A stretch of DNA of 64,000 nt, taken from the NCBI RefSeq assembly GCF_016908015.1, contig NZ_JAFBDB010000003.1, positions 124,001 through 188,000 on the forward strand. Reading direction: 5' to 3'. Source of the DNA: Clostridium pascui (GTDB lineage Bacteria > Bacillota > Clostridia > Clostridiales > Clostridiaceae). Made by a program: the position numbers and the translations under genes. The notes under the pieces are model-generated. The model saw only the letters and a program-made list of their open reading frames with translations, had not been told where the DNA came from and made no database searches. Positions 8,943 through 17,279 of the stretch are shown piece after piece (the first letter of the stretch is position 1; each line of letters begins with the position of its first letter).

Positions 8943-9389
8943 TTAATTAAATTTATAAATCATTTCTACATGAGGAATTCCATCCTCATTGTAGATTTCT
9001 GAACACTCTTTAAAACCAACTTGCTCATATAATCTTTTCGCATATACCTGAGCTGAAAGTTTTATACATTTTTCTCCCATTTCATCTTTAATTATTTCAA
9101 TTGCCTTTTTAAGCATTTTTGCAGCAATGCCCTTTCTTCTATATTCTTCGCTAATAAGTACTCTTCCTATGGCAGCTTCATTATAAGACACTCCTGGGTA
9201 CAAAAGTCTACAGTAGGCTGTTATACGCCCTTTATCCTCTGAATACAGGTGTAGTGACTTCAAGTCCTTATCATCGCACTCTTCGTAAGGACAGTTTTGC
9301 TCCACTACAAAAACATTTATCCTTTCTTTCAAAATTTTATAAAGATCATGTGGAGTAAGTTCATTAAACTTTTTTACTATCCAATTCAT
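8943..9389 (-). CDS. GNAT N-acetyltransferase, ElaA-like
   Basis: Acetyltransferase of 148 residues in the ElaA branch of the GNAT superfamily. The ElaA-like core LYKILKERINVFVVEQNCPYEE covers about residues 17-38, and the acetyl-CoA loop appears as ISEEYRRKGIAAKML (about residues 78-92, the R/Q-x-x-G-x-G/A motif). It transfers an acetyl group from acetyl-CoA to an unknown amine. AAGGAG precedes the ATG. It is monocistronic, downstream of the WG-repeat gene and a hairpin. Confidence 0.85.
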   Translation of the reverse strand: MNWIVKKFNELTPHDLYKILKERINVFVVEQNCPYEECDDKDLKSLHLYSEDKGRITAYCRLLYPGVSYNEAAIGRVLISEEYRRKGIAAKMLKKAIEIIKDEMGEKCIKLSAQVYAKRLYEQVGFKECSEIYNEDGIPHVEMIYKFN

Positions 9390-9457
9390 CTTAATATCTC
9401 CTTATGTATTTAAGCACTTTTAATATTAATTTTAAGATTTATATATAAAAGTTTCAA

Positions 9458-9492
9458 GCCACTTGTGAGATGAATTATATCTTACAAGTGGC
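9458..9492 (-). terminator. Hairpin downstream of the WG-repeat gene
   Basis: Fourteen-base arms GCCACTTGTGAGAT / ATCTTACAAGTGGC pair with one mismatch around a seven-base loop, just past the stop at 9504. The U-tract after it on the minus strand is weak (TTGAAACTTTTAT). Confidence 0.6.
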
Positions 9493-9503
9493 AATAATAT
9501 ATA

Positions 9504-11975
9504 CTAATGAAAGCTTCTCCAAAATTCTCCTTGCGTATCAATTATATTCATAATCTGATCAAATGGTATTTTAAAAGTAGGAAATCCCGCTACAAAGGGA
9601 GCTATTTCATAAGGAGCAAAATAAATATATAAATTGGTTTCATCCACAAAGAATGATTGATTTGGCGCAATTCCCTTATAAGCATCTGGAAATAAATATG
9701 AATACTGTTCGTCATTTTTTATTTGATTTCCTATGATGTCACTAATAATTTTTACATAGTCACTGTTAGGCTTAAATAAATTTTTCAATTCATAAAAGCT
9801 TCCATTAATAAGATTTATATGAGGATAATTTTTTGTAGGCATACCATGAGCTGCTCCAAAATAGTACTGATAATCATTAAGCTCTAAAACAGCCAAGCTC
9901 TTTTTAAAAAATTCTACCAAAAAATCTCCTGTATAGTTATAATCAAGTTTAGCATCACTGTCTATATCCTTAACTTGAGACAATTCCTTTAATCTCTTAT
10001 TTACTTCCTTCTCTACATTCTTGTCATCCATGTCCTGTACTTGTGGATAATAAACTAAATAATTTACATTAGGCTTAAATTTTTCTTCTATAATTTTATA
10101 TTTATTATTTAAAGGAATTATTGTATTTTGTCTCCATATTACTTTCCCTGTTTTATCTAAGTAAAACATTCTATAATCTATATTTGCCTTTATTAAATTT
10201 TCATCCATAGATACCGTTCCGCCACCACTTAACACGGGTAGGTTTTTTACTTTATTTCCAGTTCTATCAATGAAAAATGTATTTTTATCGTCACTTGCTG
10301 AAGCTAATCCATCTTTATAATTTGAAACATTATTATATATAAACTCCGTAAGAAACTTACCATTAATATCTGCAATTGCATATTTCGAACCTATATAGGG
10401 CTTTTCAGGGTCTATTGCTTTTCCTACATCCACCATTCCTTCCCCTAGCAAGTTTACATCATTATACTCTGGCTTTATTATAAATTTTCCTTTTTTATCT
10501 ATAAGTCCATATTTATTTTTAAAATCTTCAGAAGTATTTACCACAGCTCTTCCTTCCTCAAAAGCTTGAACTCCTGAATATTGAGGTACTATAACAACTT
10601 CTCCGCTCTCATTAATAAACCCAAAATCACCTGCTGTATTTTCTTTAAAGGCTAAAAGTCCATCTCCTAAATCTCCTACAAAGGTATAATTATAAATTTT
10701 AAGCATCTTCCCATTAATGTCTATAAGAGCATATTGATTTTCTCTAATCTTAACTACGGCTTTGCCTTCTTTAAAGTCGCTAGCTGATTCATATTTAAGC
10801 GGTATTACTTCTTGTCCTCTCGCATCTAGATATCCGTAAAGTAACTTACCCTCTGCGTTTATATTATAAACTATAACCCTTCCTTCATTGTAGCTGCCTA
10901 TATAACTATATCCCTTAGGGGTTAGTACTTTGCCCTTTGTATCTATTACCTTAAATATCCCATTATCAACTACCTGTGCAAGCCCTTCTGAAAACTCTGT
11001 AATTGTTTCATATTTTGGTGGTATAACAAAATCATTAGATTCATTTATAGCTCCAGCTTTGCCGTTAATTTCTACAACAGCAAGACCATTATCTTCAAAG
11101 TCTTTAGCATAGTCATATTGGGGTTTAATTACAATATCGCCTTTATTATCTATATATCCCCACTTTACTCCATTCAAAGTTTTAATAGATACAGGATATA
11201 ACTTTGAAACTCTATTTCTTGTCATTAATAATGCTTTTTCTCTTAACCTAAATAATTCTTCTTTAGATGGATATTGATATTGAAGTTTCATAGCTGCATC
11301 AATAGATTTCAATGCCGCCTTTGGATCTCCGGCTTTTATTTGAGAATCGACCAAGTAATACCAATAGAAGCTTGCTTCGGGCATTTCCTTTACTTTTTCC
11401 TTATAAAATGTAACTACCTTCTTAAAATAATAAGGATATAAATCTGGTGCAGAAACTAATTTCCCATTATTCCATCTATAAACTTCAATTTTATATGCTT
11501 CTCCTGTATCATGAATCCAAACTGCTATTTCATACTTTCCGTCTTTTCCATTTTTACTTGATATATCTTCTATTTCAATCTTACTATACTCCAAGCCCTT
11601 AACTGCATATTTAAATCCTTGTTCTGTCCATTCTAAAATATCTAACATTGCCCATACTGCTCCAAATTGCCATCCTATAATTAAGTTATTAACTTTACTG
11701 TTTGTAATTGGGAGAGCATTGAGATAGTTTATATCAAATCCTTTCCCCTTAATACTTGAAAGTATTCTCCACTTTCCAGAATAGTTTTTTAGCACAATAA
11801 TATGATTTTCTCCATCTAGTTTGTAAGCACCAACTAATTCTTTTCTTCCATCTCCATCTAAATCTGCTGCAATAATTGCGGGCCTCCTATAAGGTAACTT
11901 TAAAAATAAAAGTTTCGACTGAGGTGGTAAAAATTCTTTAAAAAAATTAATTAAATACGTCTTACTCCACATCAT
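9504..11975 (-). CDS. WG-repeat protein with FG-GAP-like N-terminus and DUF3298-like C-terminus
   Basis: Large protein of 823 residues. Residues 30-60 contain an FG-GAP-type calcium-loop motif (ADLDGDGRKELVG), and residues about 185-250 look helical and TPR-like. From about residue 262 to 590 there are eight to nine WG repeats, with cores such as WGYIDNKGDIVIKPQYD, YGYLDARGQEVIPLKYE, FGFINESGEVVIVPQYS and YGLIDKKGKFIIKPEYN. From about residue 630 the sequence resembles the DUF3298/RsiV-type domain. No signal peptide is evident. WG-repeat proteins are common in clostridia and of unknown function, probably scaffolding or carbohydrate/cell-surface binding. AGGAG lies a somewhat long 12 bases before the ATG. 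Confidence 0.85.
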   Translation of the reverse strand: MMWSKTYLINFFKEFLPPQSKLLFLKLPYRRPAIIAADLDGDGRKELVGAYKLDGENHIIVLKNYSGKWRILSSIKGKGFDINYLNALPITNSKVNNLIIGWQFGAVWAMLDILEWTEQGFKYAVKGLEYSKIEIEDISSKNGKDGKYEIAVWIHDTGEAYKIEVYRWNNGKLVSAPDLYPYYFKKVVTFYKEKVKEMPEASFYWYYLVDSQIKAGDPKAALKSIDAAMKLQYQYPSKEELFRLREKALLMTRNRVSKLYPVSIKTLNGVKWGYIDNKGDIVIKPQYDYAKDFEDNGLAVVEINGKAGAINESNDFVIPPKYETITEFSEGLAQVVDNGIFKVIDTKGKVLTPKGYSYIGSYNEGRVIVYNINAEGKLLYGYLDARGQEVIPLKYESASDFKEGKAVVKIRENQYALIDINGKMLKIYNYTFVGDLGDGLLAFKENTAGDFGFINESGEVVIVPQYSGVQAFEEGRAVVNTSEDFKNKYGLIDKKGKFIIKPEYNDVNLLGEGMVDVGKAIDPEKPYIGSKYAIADINGKFLTEFIYNNVSNYKDGLASASDDKNTFFIDRTGNKVKNLPVLSGGGTVSMDENLIKANIDYRMFYLDKTGKVIWRQNTIIPLNNKYKIIEEKFKPNVNYLVYYPQVQDMDDKNVEKEVNKRLKELSQVKDIDSDAKLDYNYTGDFLVEFFKKSLAVLELNDYQYYFGAAHGMPTKNYPHINLINGSFYELKNLFKPNSDYVKIISDIIGNQIKNDEQYSYLFPDAYKGIAPNQSFFVDETNLYIYFAPYEIAPFVAGFPTFKIPFDQIMNIIDTQGEFWRSFH

Positions 11976-12038
11976 AGCAAAAACTTTCTCCTACATTTAT
12001 TTCAAAATATTATATGAAAAAGAATTTAATGTGTGATG

Positions 12039-12067
12039 ACATATTTATGAATTTATTCGCATAAAAT
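12039..12067 (+). promoter_or_regulatory. SigE-like sporulation promoter for cotJABC
   Basis: ACATATT at 12039-12045, 14-base spacer, CATAAAAT at 12060-12067. This fits the sigma-E pattern (KMATATT, 14-15 bases, CATACAHT-like) and lies about 70 bases before the cotJA start. Mother-cell expression is what the family requires. Confidence 0.7.
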
Positions 12068-12135
12068 ATTACACACTTTTTTGCTGTTTTGAATAAGATA
12101 CTAGTGTAGTTAATATATAAGGAGTGAAATTCATA

Positions 12136-12450
12136 ATGTACTATTTAGACCCTGATCCAATGTCAATGGAAATCTTTGATGACGCTGATGAGACTTATGA
12201 AAATGAGGAAGTAATGCCCGTGCAATCTCCTATAGATATGCGTGGCGGAAAATGCAAACCAAAAAAAGCTAGATTTGAACAATCCCGCGCAGCTTGTGCA
12301 AATATTAACGTTAGATGTACAAAACTAGGTCAGGCATATGTTCCTGATCAACCTTATTGTAATTTAGTATCTCTAAAAAAAGCATTACGTATGGGAACAA
12401 TATTTGCAGATCTTTATGATCCTTACTTTGATAAAGATAGTAAATGTTAA
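12136..12450 (+). CDS. cotJA: Spore coat protein CotJA
   Basis: Protein of 104 residues that begins MYYLDPDPMS and ends in the CotJA region (AYVPDQPYCNLVSLKKALRMGTIFADLYDPY, about residues 63-93). CotJA is needed to bring CotJC into the spore coat. A GTG at 12124 is in frame but overlaps the AAGGAG Shine-Dalgarno sequence, so ATG 12136 is the start. Several Cys residues (near positions 37, 52 and 59) lie between the acidic N-terminus and the conserved C-terminal half. First gene of cotJABC behind a SigE-like promoter. Confidence 0.93.
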   Translation: MYYLDPDPMSMEIFDDADETYENEEVMPVQSPIDMRGGKCKPKKARFEQSRAACANINVRCTKLGQAYVPDQPYCNLVSLKKALRMGTIFADLYDPYFDKDSKC

Positions 12451-12516
12451 AATCGAAGTAACAATTAATTTTATATTTTAATTATATATTTAATAATTTT
12501 AATAGGAGGAAATACA

Positions 12517-12780
12517 ATGTCCGATTGCATGAGCAGAAAAGACTTGCTCGATAAAATTAGAGAAATAGAATTTGCTACTCTCGAATTAAACCTATATTTA
12601 GATACCCATCCTACCAATAAAAAGGCTTTTGATGACTTTAATTATTATGCAGATAAATTAATGAAGCTAAAAATGTTATACGAAAAGGAATATGGTCCTT
12701 TATTAAACTTTGGATTTTCGCAGAATAAAACTTCTTGGCAGTGGGCAAACGAACCATGGCCTTGGGAAACAGGTGAATAG
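12517..12780 (+). CDS. cotJB: Spore coat protein CotJB
   Basis: Protein of 87 residues, the usual CotJB size. Recognisable features are LLDKIREIEFATLELNLYLD near residues 9-28, DTHPTNKKAFDDFNYY, and the Trp-rich tail SWQWANEPWPWE that typifies the family. It is the second gene of cotJABC, preceded by AGGAGG, with 12 bases to cotJC. Role: inner spore coat component that works with CotJA and CotJC. Confidence 0.95.
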   Translation: MSDCMSRKDLLDKIREIEFATLELNLYLDTHPTNKKAFDDFNYYADKLMKLKMLYEKEYGPLLNFGFSQNKTSWQWANEPWPWETGE

Positions 12781-12792
12781 GAGGGGTACGAA

Positions 12793-13368
12793 ATGTGGAT
12801 TTATGAAAAAAAACTACAATGTCCTGTAGACATAAAAAATTGTAAAGATGTAAAATTAGCTAAGTATCTAATAACCCAATATGGCGGACCTGATGGAGAA
12901 TTAGCTGCAGCTTTAAGATATTTAAATCAAAGATATTCCATGCCTACTGGAACTACTAAGGCAGTATGTAATGACATTGGAACGGAAGAACTAGCTCATC
13001 TTGAAATTATTGCTACAATGGTTTATCAATTAGTTAATAATGCTTCAGTTGAGGAATTAGAAAAGGCCGGCTTAGGTGGTCATTTTGCTGATCATGATAA
13101 AGCATTATTCTACGTAGATGCAACTGGAAATCCATGGACTGCAACTTATATTCAGGCAAAAGGAAATCCAGTAACAGACTTACACGAGGACTTAGCAGCT
13201 GAAGAAAAAGCTCGTGCTACCTATGAATGGTTAATTACATTAAGTGATAATGAAGATGTAAATAAGGTTCTTAGATTTTTAAGAGAACGTGAAATAGTTC
13301 ATTTTCAAAGATTTGGAGAAGCTCTAAGAGAAGTTCAGGAAACTTTAGGAACTAAAAAATACTACTAA
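12793..13368 (+). CDS. cotJC: Spore coat protein CotJC, manganese-catalase-like
   Basis: Ferritin-like di-manganese protein of 191 residues, related to Mn catalases and incorporated in the spore coat. Metal-ligand helices are visible: ELAAALRYLNQRYSMP near residues 36-51, DIGTEELAHLEIIATM near 62-77, DLHEDLAAEEKARATYEWL near 128-146, and REREIVHFQRFGEAL near 165-179. These give the expected Glu and His ligands (E-x-x-H pairs). An AGGAGGGG site precedes the ATG. It ends the cotJABC operon, and a strong terminator follows. Confidence 0.95.
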   Translation: MWIYEKKLQCPVDIKNCKDVKLAKYLITQYGGPDGELAAALRYLNQRYSMPTGTTKAVCNDIGTEELAHLEIIATMVYQLVNNASVEELEKAGLGGHFADHDKALFYVDATGNPWTATYIQAKGNPVTDLHEDLAAEEKARATYEWLITLSDNEDVNKVLRFLREREIVHFQRFGEALREVQETLGTKKYY

Positions 13369-13400
13369 GTTAGTATAAAATTAGTTAGATTTGAGTTTAA

Positions 13401-13441
13401 GGCCGTATACATATTCTTATGTATACGGCCTGTTCTTTTTT
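13401..13441 (+). terminator. Terminator of cotJABC
   Basis: Perfect 13-bp stem GGCCGTATACATA / TATGTATACGGCC with a TTCT loop, followed by TGTTCTTTTTT. The T-run touches the stop codon of the convergent chemoreceptor-like gene. Confidence 0.9.
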
Positions 13442-14294
13442 AAATCACTTTTGCAACTTTCCCAATATCTTGGGCACAACTTGTTAGCTGCTCTGCTGAA
13501 GCTGCAATTTCTTCTGTGGCAGATGCTTGTACAAGAATCGATTCACTTGCCTCATTTATTTTATTAAATAAATTATTCATGTCCTTATTAATAACATTAA
13601 GTATTTCTTTAATTTCTTTTACCGAACTTGCACTACTTTCAGCTAACTTACGAATTTCCTTTGCTACAACAGCAAATCCTCTTCCTGATTCCCCAGCTCT
13701 TGCTGCTTCTATAGCTGCATTTAAGCCTAAAAGATTACAATTTGCTGCCACTCCATTAACAAAATTCAATATTTTACTGGTGCTTTCAATATGCTCCATA
13801 ACACCTTCCGATAGACTTTGTATATATGCGATGCTCTCAGACAATATTTGCGATGAAGCTGCAATCTCTTCAGACGTAGAAGCAAGCTGTTGTGATGAAG
13901 AGATAATAGTTTCAGTTGACTCCAATAAAGTATGTTGAGTACTTAAATTAAGTGCAAGATTTATTGTACCAATTATTCTGCCATCATCACTTTTTATAGG
14001 TACTCCTGTGGTTTTAAATGGAACACCATAAGCTTCTTTTGCTACTTCCCCGCTTTTAGGCTTACCTGAATTTAAAACCTGAGGTATGGTACTCCCCTTT
14101 GGAAATGGCTTTCCTACTATATCTCCAATATTAATTTCCTCACCAGGAATAGAGTATATAAATTTTTCCTTATCAGTCATTGATATTGTATTATCGAGAG
14201 GGATTAAATCATGAAATAGCGGTATAACTTTTTCTATTATATTAAAAATTAACTGATTTTCTTCCTCACTATATCCCACATTAGATTGGCTCAT
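13440..14294 (-). CDS. Soluble methyl-accepting chemotaxis-like protein
   Basis: Protein of 284 residues without transmembrane segments. The N-terminal about 125 residues form a compact sensor-like region ([39 protein letters not shown]) resembling a PAS/Cache-like ligand domain. Residues about 130-284 are a short MCP signalling helix hairpin with the conserved tip [20 protein letters not shown]. This type of cytoplasmic receptor fragment is common in clostridia and contacts CheA/CheW. GGAGG precedes the ATG. It is monocistronic, and its stop abuts the cotJ terminator. Confidence 0.85.
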   Translation of the reverse strand: MSQSNVGYSEEENQLIFNIIEKVIPLFHDLIPLDNTISMTDKEKFIYSIPGEEINIGDIVGKPFPKGSTIPQVLNSGKPKSGEVAKEAYGVPFKTTGVPIKSDDGRIIGTINLALNLSTQHTLLESTETIISSSQQLASTSEEIAASSQILSESIAYIQSLSEGVMEHIESTSKILNFVNGVAANCNLLGLNAAIEAARAGESGRGFAVVAKEIRKLAESSASSVKEIKEILNVINKDMNNLFNKINEASESILVQASATEEIAASAEQLTSCAQDIGKVAKVI

Positions 14295-14386
14295 TTTTAT
14301 ATACCTCCGTCCACTTTAATATTTTTATAACATTCCCCAATTTAATTATAATGAATCAGCATCTAAAGAACATCTAATTATTCAAA

Positions 14387-14434
14387 AACAGCCTTTTTAT
14401 ATGTTTTATGCATAAAACATATAAAAAGGCTGTT
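14387..14434. terminator. 48-base perfect palindrome, second of two tandem terminators
   Basis: AACAGCCTTTTTATATGTTT and its exact reverse complement meet at a central ATGCAT, giving a 24-bp uninterrupted stem. Transcribed from either strand it makes a hairpin with embedded T-runs. Its right arm also pairs with a third copy of AACAGCC at 14451-14457, so this hairpin and the one at 14428-14457 exclude each other. Confidence 0.7.
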
Positions 14435-14457
14435 AACAAAATATATTGTCAACAGCC
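14422..14457 (-). terminator. Terminator of the ACT-PFL operon
   Basis: On the minus strand GGCTGTTGACAA pairs with TTGTTAACAGCC (one mismatch) around a six-base loop and is followed by TTTTTATAT. It lies 35 bases past the PFL stop. Confidence 0.8.
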
Positions 14458-14491
14458 TAAAGTAATTATATTTATCATCAATTTCTATATA

Positions 14492-15850
14492 CTAATTTTT
14501 AAAACTATGGATTGGAGCCGGAATTTGACCTCCTCTTTTAATAAAGTCACTACTACTGAATTTGCTTACCTGCATAACAGGAGCTCTCCCTAAAAGTCCA
14601 CCAAATTCAACCATATCTCCCACCACTTTCCCAGGAGCAGGAATTATTCTAACAGCTGTAGTTTTATTGTTTATAACTCCTATGGCAGCTTCATCTGCAA
14701 TAATGGCAGAAATAGTTTCAGCTGATGTATCTCCAGGAATTGCAATCATATCAAGACCTACAGAACATACACAAGTCATAGCTTCTAACTTTTCTAAGTT
14801 TAATGCTCCCTCTAATACTGCATCAATCATTCCAGCATCTTCACTTACAGGAATAAATGCACCACTAAGACCTCCAACTCTAGATGCAGCCATAACTCCG
14901 CCTTTTTTTACTGCATCATTTAACATTGCTAAAGCAGCAGTAGTACCTGGTGCACCAGCTCTTTCAAGTCCCATTTCCTCAAAAATATGAGCCACACTAT
15001 CTCCAACTGCTGGAGTAGGCGCTAGTGATAAGTCTATTATTCCAAAAGGAACCTCAAGTCTTCTAGAAGCTTCTGCTGCGACCAACTGCCCCATTCTTGT
15101 AATTTTAAAGGCTGTTTTCTTTATAGTTTCAGCAACTACATCAAAGCTCTCCCCTTTAACAGACTCAAGCGCTTTCTTTACAACACCAGGTCCGCTTACC
15201 CCTACATTTATGACGCATTCTGCTTCTCCAACACCATGGAAAGCGCCTGCCATAAATGGATTATCTTCAACTGCATTCGCAAATATTACAAGTTTAGCAC
15301 ATCCAAGGCCATCCGTATCTTTAGTAAGTTCTGCTGTTTTCTTTATAACTTCTCCCATATCTCTTACTGCATCCATATTTATTCCTGCTCTACTTGTAGC
15401 TATATTAACAGAAGAACAAACCTTTTCTGTTACGCTTAAAGCCTCTGGAATAGATGCAATTAACTTTCTGTCTCCTTCTGAATAACCTTTATGTATTAGA
15501 GCTGAGAAACCACCTATAAAATTAACTCCCACAGTAGAAGCAGCTTTGTCTAATATTTTAGCAAATTCAACATAGTTTTCATCACCAGAGCACCCAGCAA
15601 CTAAAGATATAGGAGTTACAGATATTCTTTTATTTATGATAGGAATTCCGTATTCTCTTTCTATTTCATTTCCAACACTAACTAACCTTTCAGCATATCT
15701 TGTAATCTTATCATATATTTTTTGACGAGCCCTTTTTCCATCTGAATCACAACAATCCATTAGAGAAATTCCCATAGTTATAGTTCTAATATCTAGTTTT
15801 TCTTTTTCTATCATTTTAATTGTTTCAATTATTTTGTTTTGATTAATCAT
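14492..15850 (-). CDS. PFL family protein (UPF0210)
   Basis: Protein of 452 residues, counted from ATG 15850 behind AAGGTAGGTG; the open frame extends 16 codons upstream without a convincing site. It belongs to the UPF0210 family, which is distantly related to pyruvate formate-lyase in fold but has no established activity. Typical segments are [14 protein letters not shown] near residues 24-37, [14 protein letters not shown] near 114-127, [20 protein letters not shown] near 193-212, and [20 protein letters not shown]. It lies 13 bases after an ACT-domain gene; this ACT-PFL pair recurs in Firmicutes and is widely thought to be functionally linked. No glycyl-radical RVSGY-type motif was seen. 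Confidence 0.92.
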   Translation of the reverse strand: MINQNKIIETIKMIEKEKLDIRTITMGISLMDCCDSDGKRARQKIYDKITRYAERLVSVGNEIEREYGIPIINKRISVTPISLVAGCSGDENYVEFAKILDKAASTVGVNFIGGFSALIHKGYSEGDRKLIASIPEALSVTEKVCSSVNIATSRAGINMDAVRDMGEVIKKTAELTKDTDGLGCAKLVIFANAVEDNPFMAGAFHGVGEAECVINVGVSGPGVVKKALESVKGESFDVVAETIKKTAFKITRMGQLVAAEASRRLEVPFGIIDLSLAPTPAVGDSVAHIFEEMGLERAGAPGTTAALAMLNDAVKKGGVMAASRVGGLSGAFIPVSEDAGMIDAVLEGALNLEKLEAMTCVCSVGLDMIAIPGDTSAETISAIIADEAAIGVINNKTTAVRIIPAPGKVVGDMVEFGGLLGRAPVMQVSKFSSSDFIKRGGQIPAPIHSFKN

Positions 15851-15863
15851 ATCTGCACCTACC

Positions 15864-16133
15864 TTATATATTATGCATTGAATTGAATATGTCTTCATGC
15901 TGAATTTTAATAGATAAATTCATTTCTTTGCTCTTTAAATCTAAAATATCTTTCAATTCCTTAAAAGACTTTGATGAATTAGATAGGTCAACTAGCATAA
16001 TCATAGTAAAATACTCTTGTAAAATCGTTTGACTTATATCTAGAATATTTACATTAGCTTCGGCTAATACATTGCTTACCCCTGCAATGATGCCTGTTCT
16101 GTCTTTTCCTAAAACAGTAATAATAGATTTCAT
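15864..16133 (-). CDS. ACT domain protein (UPF0237)
   Basis: Single-domain ACT protein of 89 residues. It begins [20 protein letters not shown], the amino-acid-binding strand-loop of the ACT fold, and continues [13 protein letters not shown]. Such free-standing domains usually dimerise and sense an amino acid. It is translated 13 bases upstream of the PFL gene and probably regulates it. The 370-base gap upstream separates it from a divergent HNH-like gene. Confidence 0.92.
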   Translation of the reverse strand: MKSIITVLGKDRTGIIAGVSNVLAEANVNILDISQTILQEYFTMIMLVDLSNSSKSFKELKDILDLKSKEMNLSIKIQHEDIFNSMHNI

Positions 16134-16507
16134 AAGTATGCCCCCTTAAATTTTTTATAATATTTTGTTTATAAACTTAATACCCCACATCTGCATAATA
16201 AGTATATGTATATACAGCAAATACTTATTACCGCATGAAATGTATACCATATATAATATATTAATTAATTTTAAAATACAATATGTTTAAAAAATTCTAC
16301 AAAACTTTTCTACTCAATATGTTAGAGATTTTAAAATTTAATATAGTAATAACCGCCATAAGTCAATCATATCCTTAATTCTTCTGGTTCTAATATTATG
16401 ATTAAATCTTTGTAAATTTGGCAAATATATTATACATAATTGTGTTATAATATATCACTGAACGGATTTAATGTTTATTGTAAAACAAAAGAAAGAGGTG
16501 CTTTATC
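16134..16507. other. Divergent intergenic region between the ACT gene and the HNH-like gene
   Basis: A very AT-rich 374-base gap. It holds a TATAAT with upstream TG at 16446-16451, a plausible -10 for the plus-strand gene without a clear -35 at proper spacing, and the AGAGGTG ribosome binding site at 16494-16500. No ORF with a standard start and no stable hairpin was seen elsewhere in it. Confidence 0.4.
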
Positions 16508-17152
16508 ATTAAAAAGAAATTTGAAATTAAAAATAATGAATATGAAATAAAAGGAGATATTGCCTACTTAAAATTAGTTAAAAAAGACGGCGCAATAATT
16601 GATGCTAAAATAGATGCTGAAGATTTACAAAGAGTCCTTGATAGAGGTGGCTGGGCTGCTCAGTGGCATAAAGATTTTAACAGTTATTTAGCTATGCATT
16701 ACATACCTCAAGAAAAACAAAAGGAAAGTTTACATTCATTTATTTTAGGTGTATCTACTAAAACTCCTATAAGACATTTAAACGGAGATACTTTAGATAA
16801 CAGAAAATCTAATTTAGAAATATACAATAAAAATTCCTACAATGACTATAAAGAATTTGATGAAACTGCTGAGATAGTACTTAGAGACAACAACGGTATT
16901 GAGAAAGGCCGCGCTATAATTGATAAGAAGGATTTATATAGAGTGCTAAACAATGGATATCCATGGGTTTATCATAGAATAGGCGAAAAGCCTTGGGCTG
17001 TTGCAAATACTCCTAAGGGCCGAATCCACTTAGATAAATTTATTATGGGAAATAACCAAGATATAACTGTTCACCATATAAATTTTAATACCTTAGATAA
17101 TAGAAATAGCAATTTAGAAGTTGTAAACCTTCCTGAAGAACAATCAGAATAA
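16508..17152 (+). CDS. Duplicated HNH-like protein, apparent AUU start
   Basis: Protein of 214 residues made of two related halves. Each has a strand-rich, AP2-like first part (DAEDLQRVLDRGGW near residues 37-50; DKKDLYRVLNNGYPW in repeat 2). Each ends in an HNH-homing-endonuclease-like motif: IRHLNGDTLDNRKSNLEI (residues 88-105) and VHHINFNTLDNRNSNLEV (about 188-205). The frame has no ATG, GTG or TTG before ATG 16694, yet the 62 codons upstream encode clearly homologous repeat sequence. The frame is closed by a stop at 16481. AGAGGTG lies 7 bases before ATT 16508, so an AUU start is the best reading. First repeat has R-H and second H-H at the catalytic His position. It may be DNA-binding rather than a nuclease. 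Confidence 0.75.
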   Translation: MKKKFEIKNNEYEIKGDIAYLKLVKKDGAIIDAKIDAEDLQRVLDRGGWAAQWHKDFNSYLAMHYIPQEKQKESLHSFILGVSTKTPIRHLNGDTLDNRKSNLEIYNKNSYNDYKEFDETAEIVLRDNNGIEKGRAIIDKKDLYRVLNNGYPWVYHRIGEKPWAVANTPKGRIHLDKFIMGNNQDITVHHINFNTLDNRNSNLEVVNLPEEQSE

Positions 17153-17165
17153 TTACATATAAAAA

Positions 17166-17204
17166 TCTTCCAGTTAATATTTTAAATCAATATCAACTGG
17201 AAGT
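17166..17204 (+). terminator. Terminator of the HNH-like gene
   Basis: CTTCCAGTT and AACTGGAAG arms, extended by ATAT pairing, form a hairpin followed by TCTTTATCTTTATT, 14 bases past the stop. Confidence 0.75.
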
Positions 17205-17279
17205 CTTTATCTTTATTGAATTTACCATGTTACAACTACAGAAACACCATACAGATATGAGTTTATTGTTACATAATTT

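Noticed and set aside
12124-12135. GTG start for cotJA
   Set aside because: It overlaps the AAGGAG ribosome binding site used by ATG 12136, and the family begins at MYYL-type sequence.
15236-15485. Plus-strand open frames within the PFL gene
   Set aside because: Antisense shadows of a well-conserved family with no translation signals.
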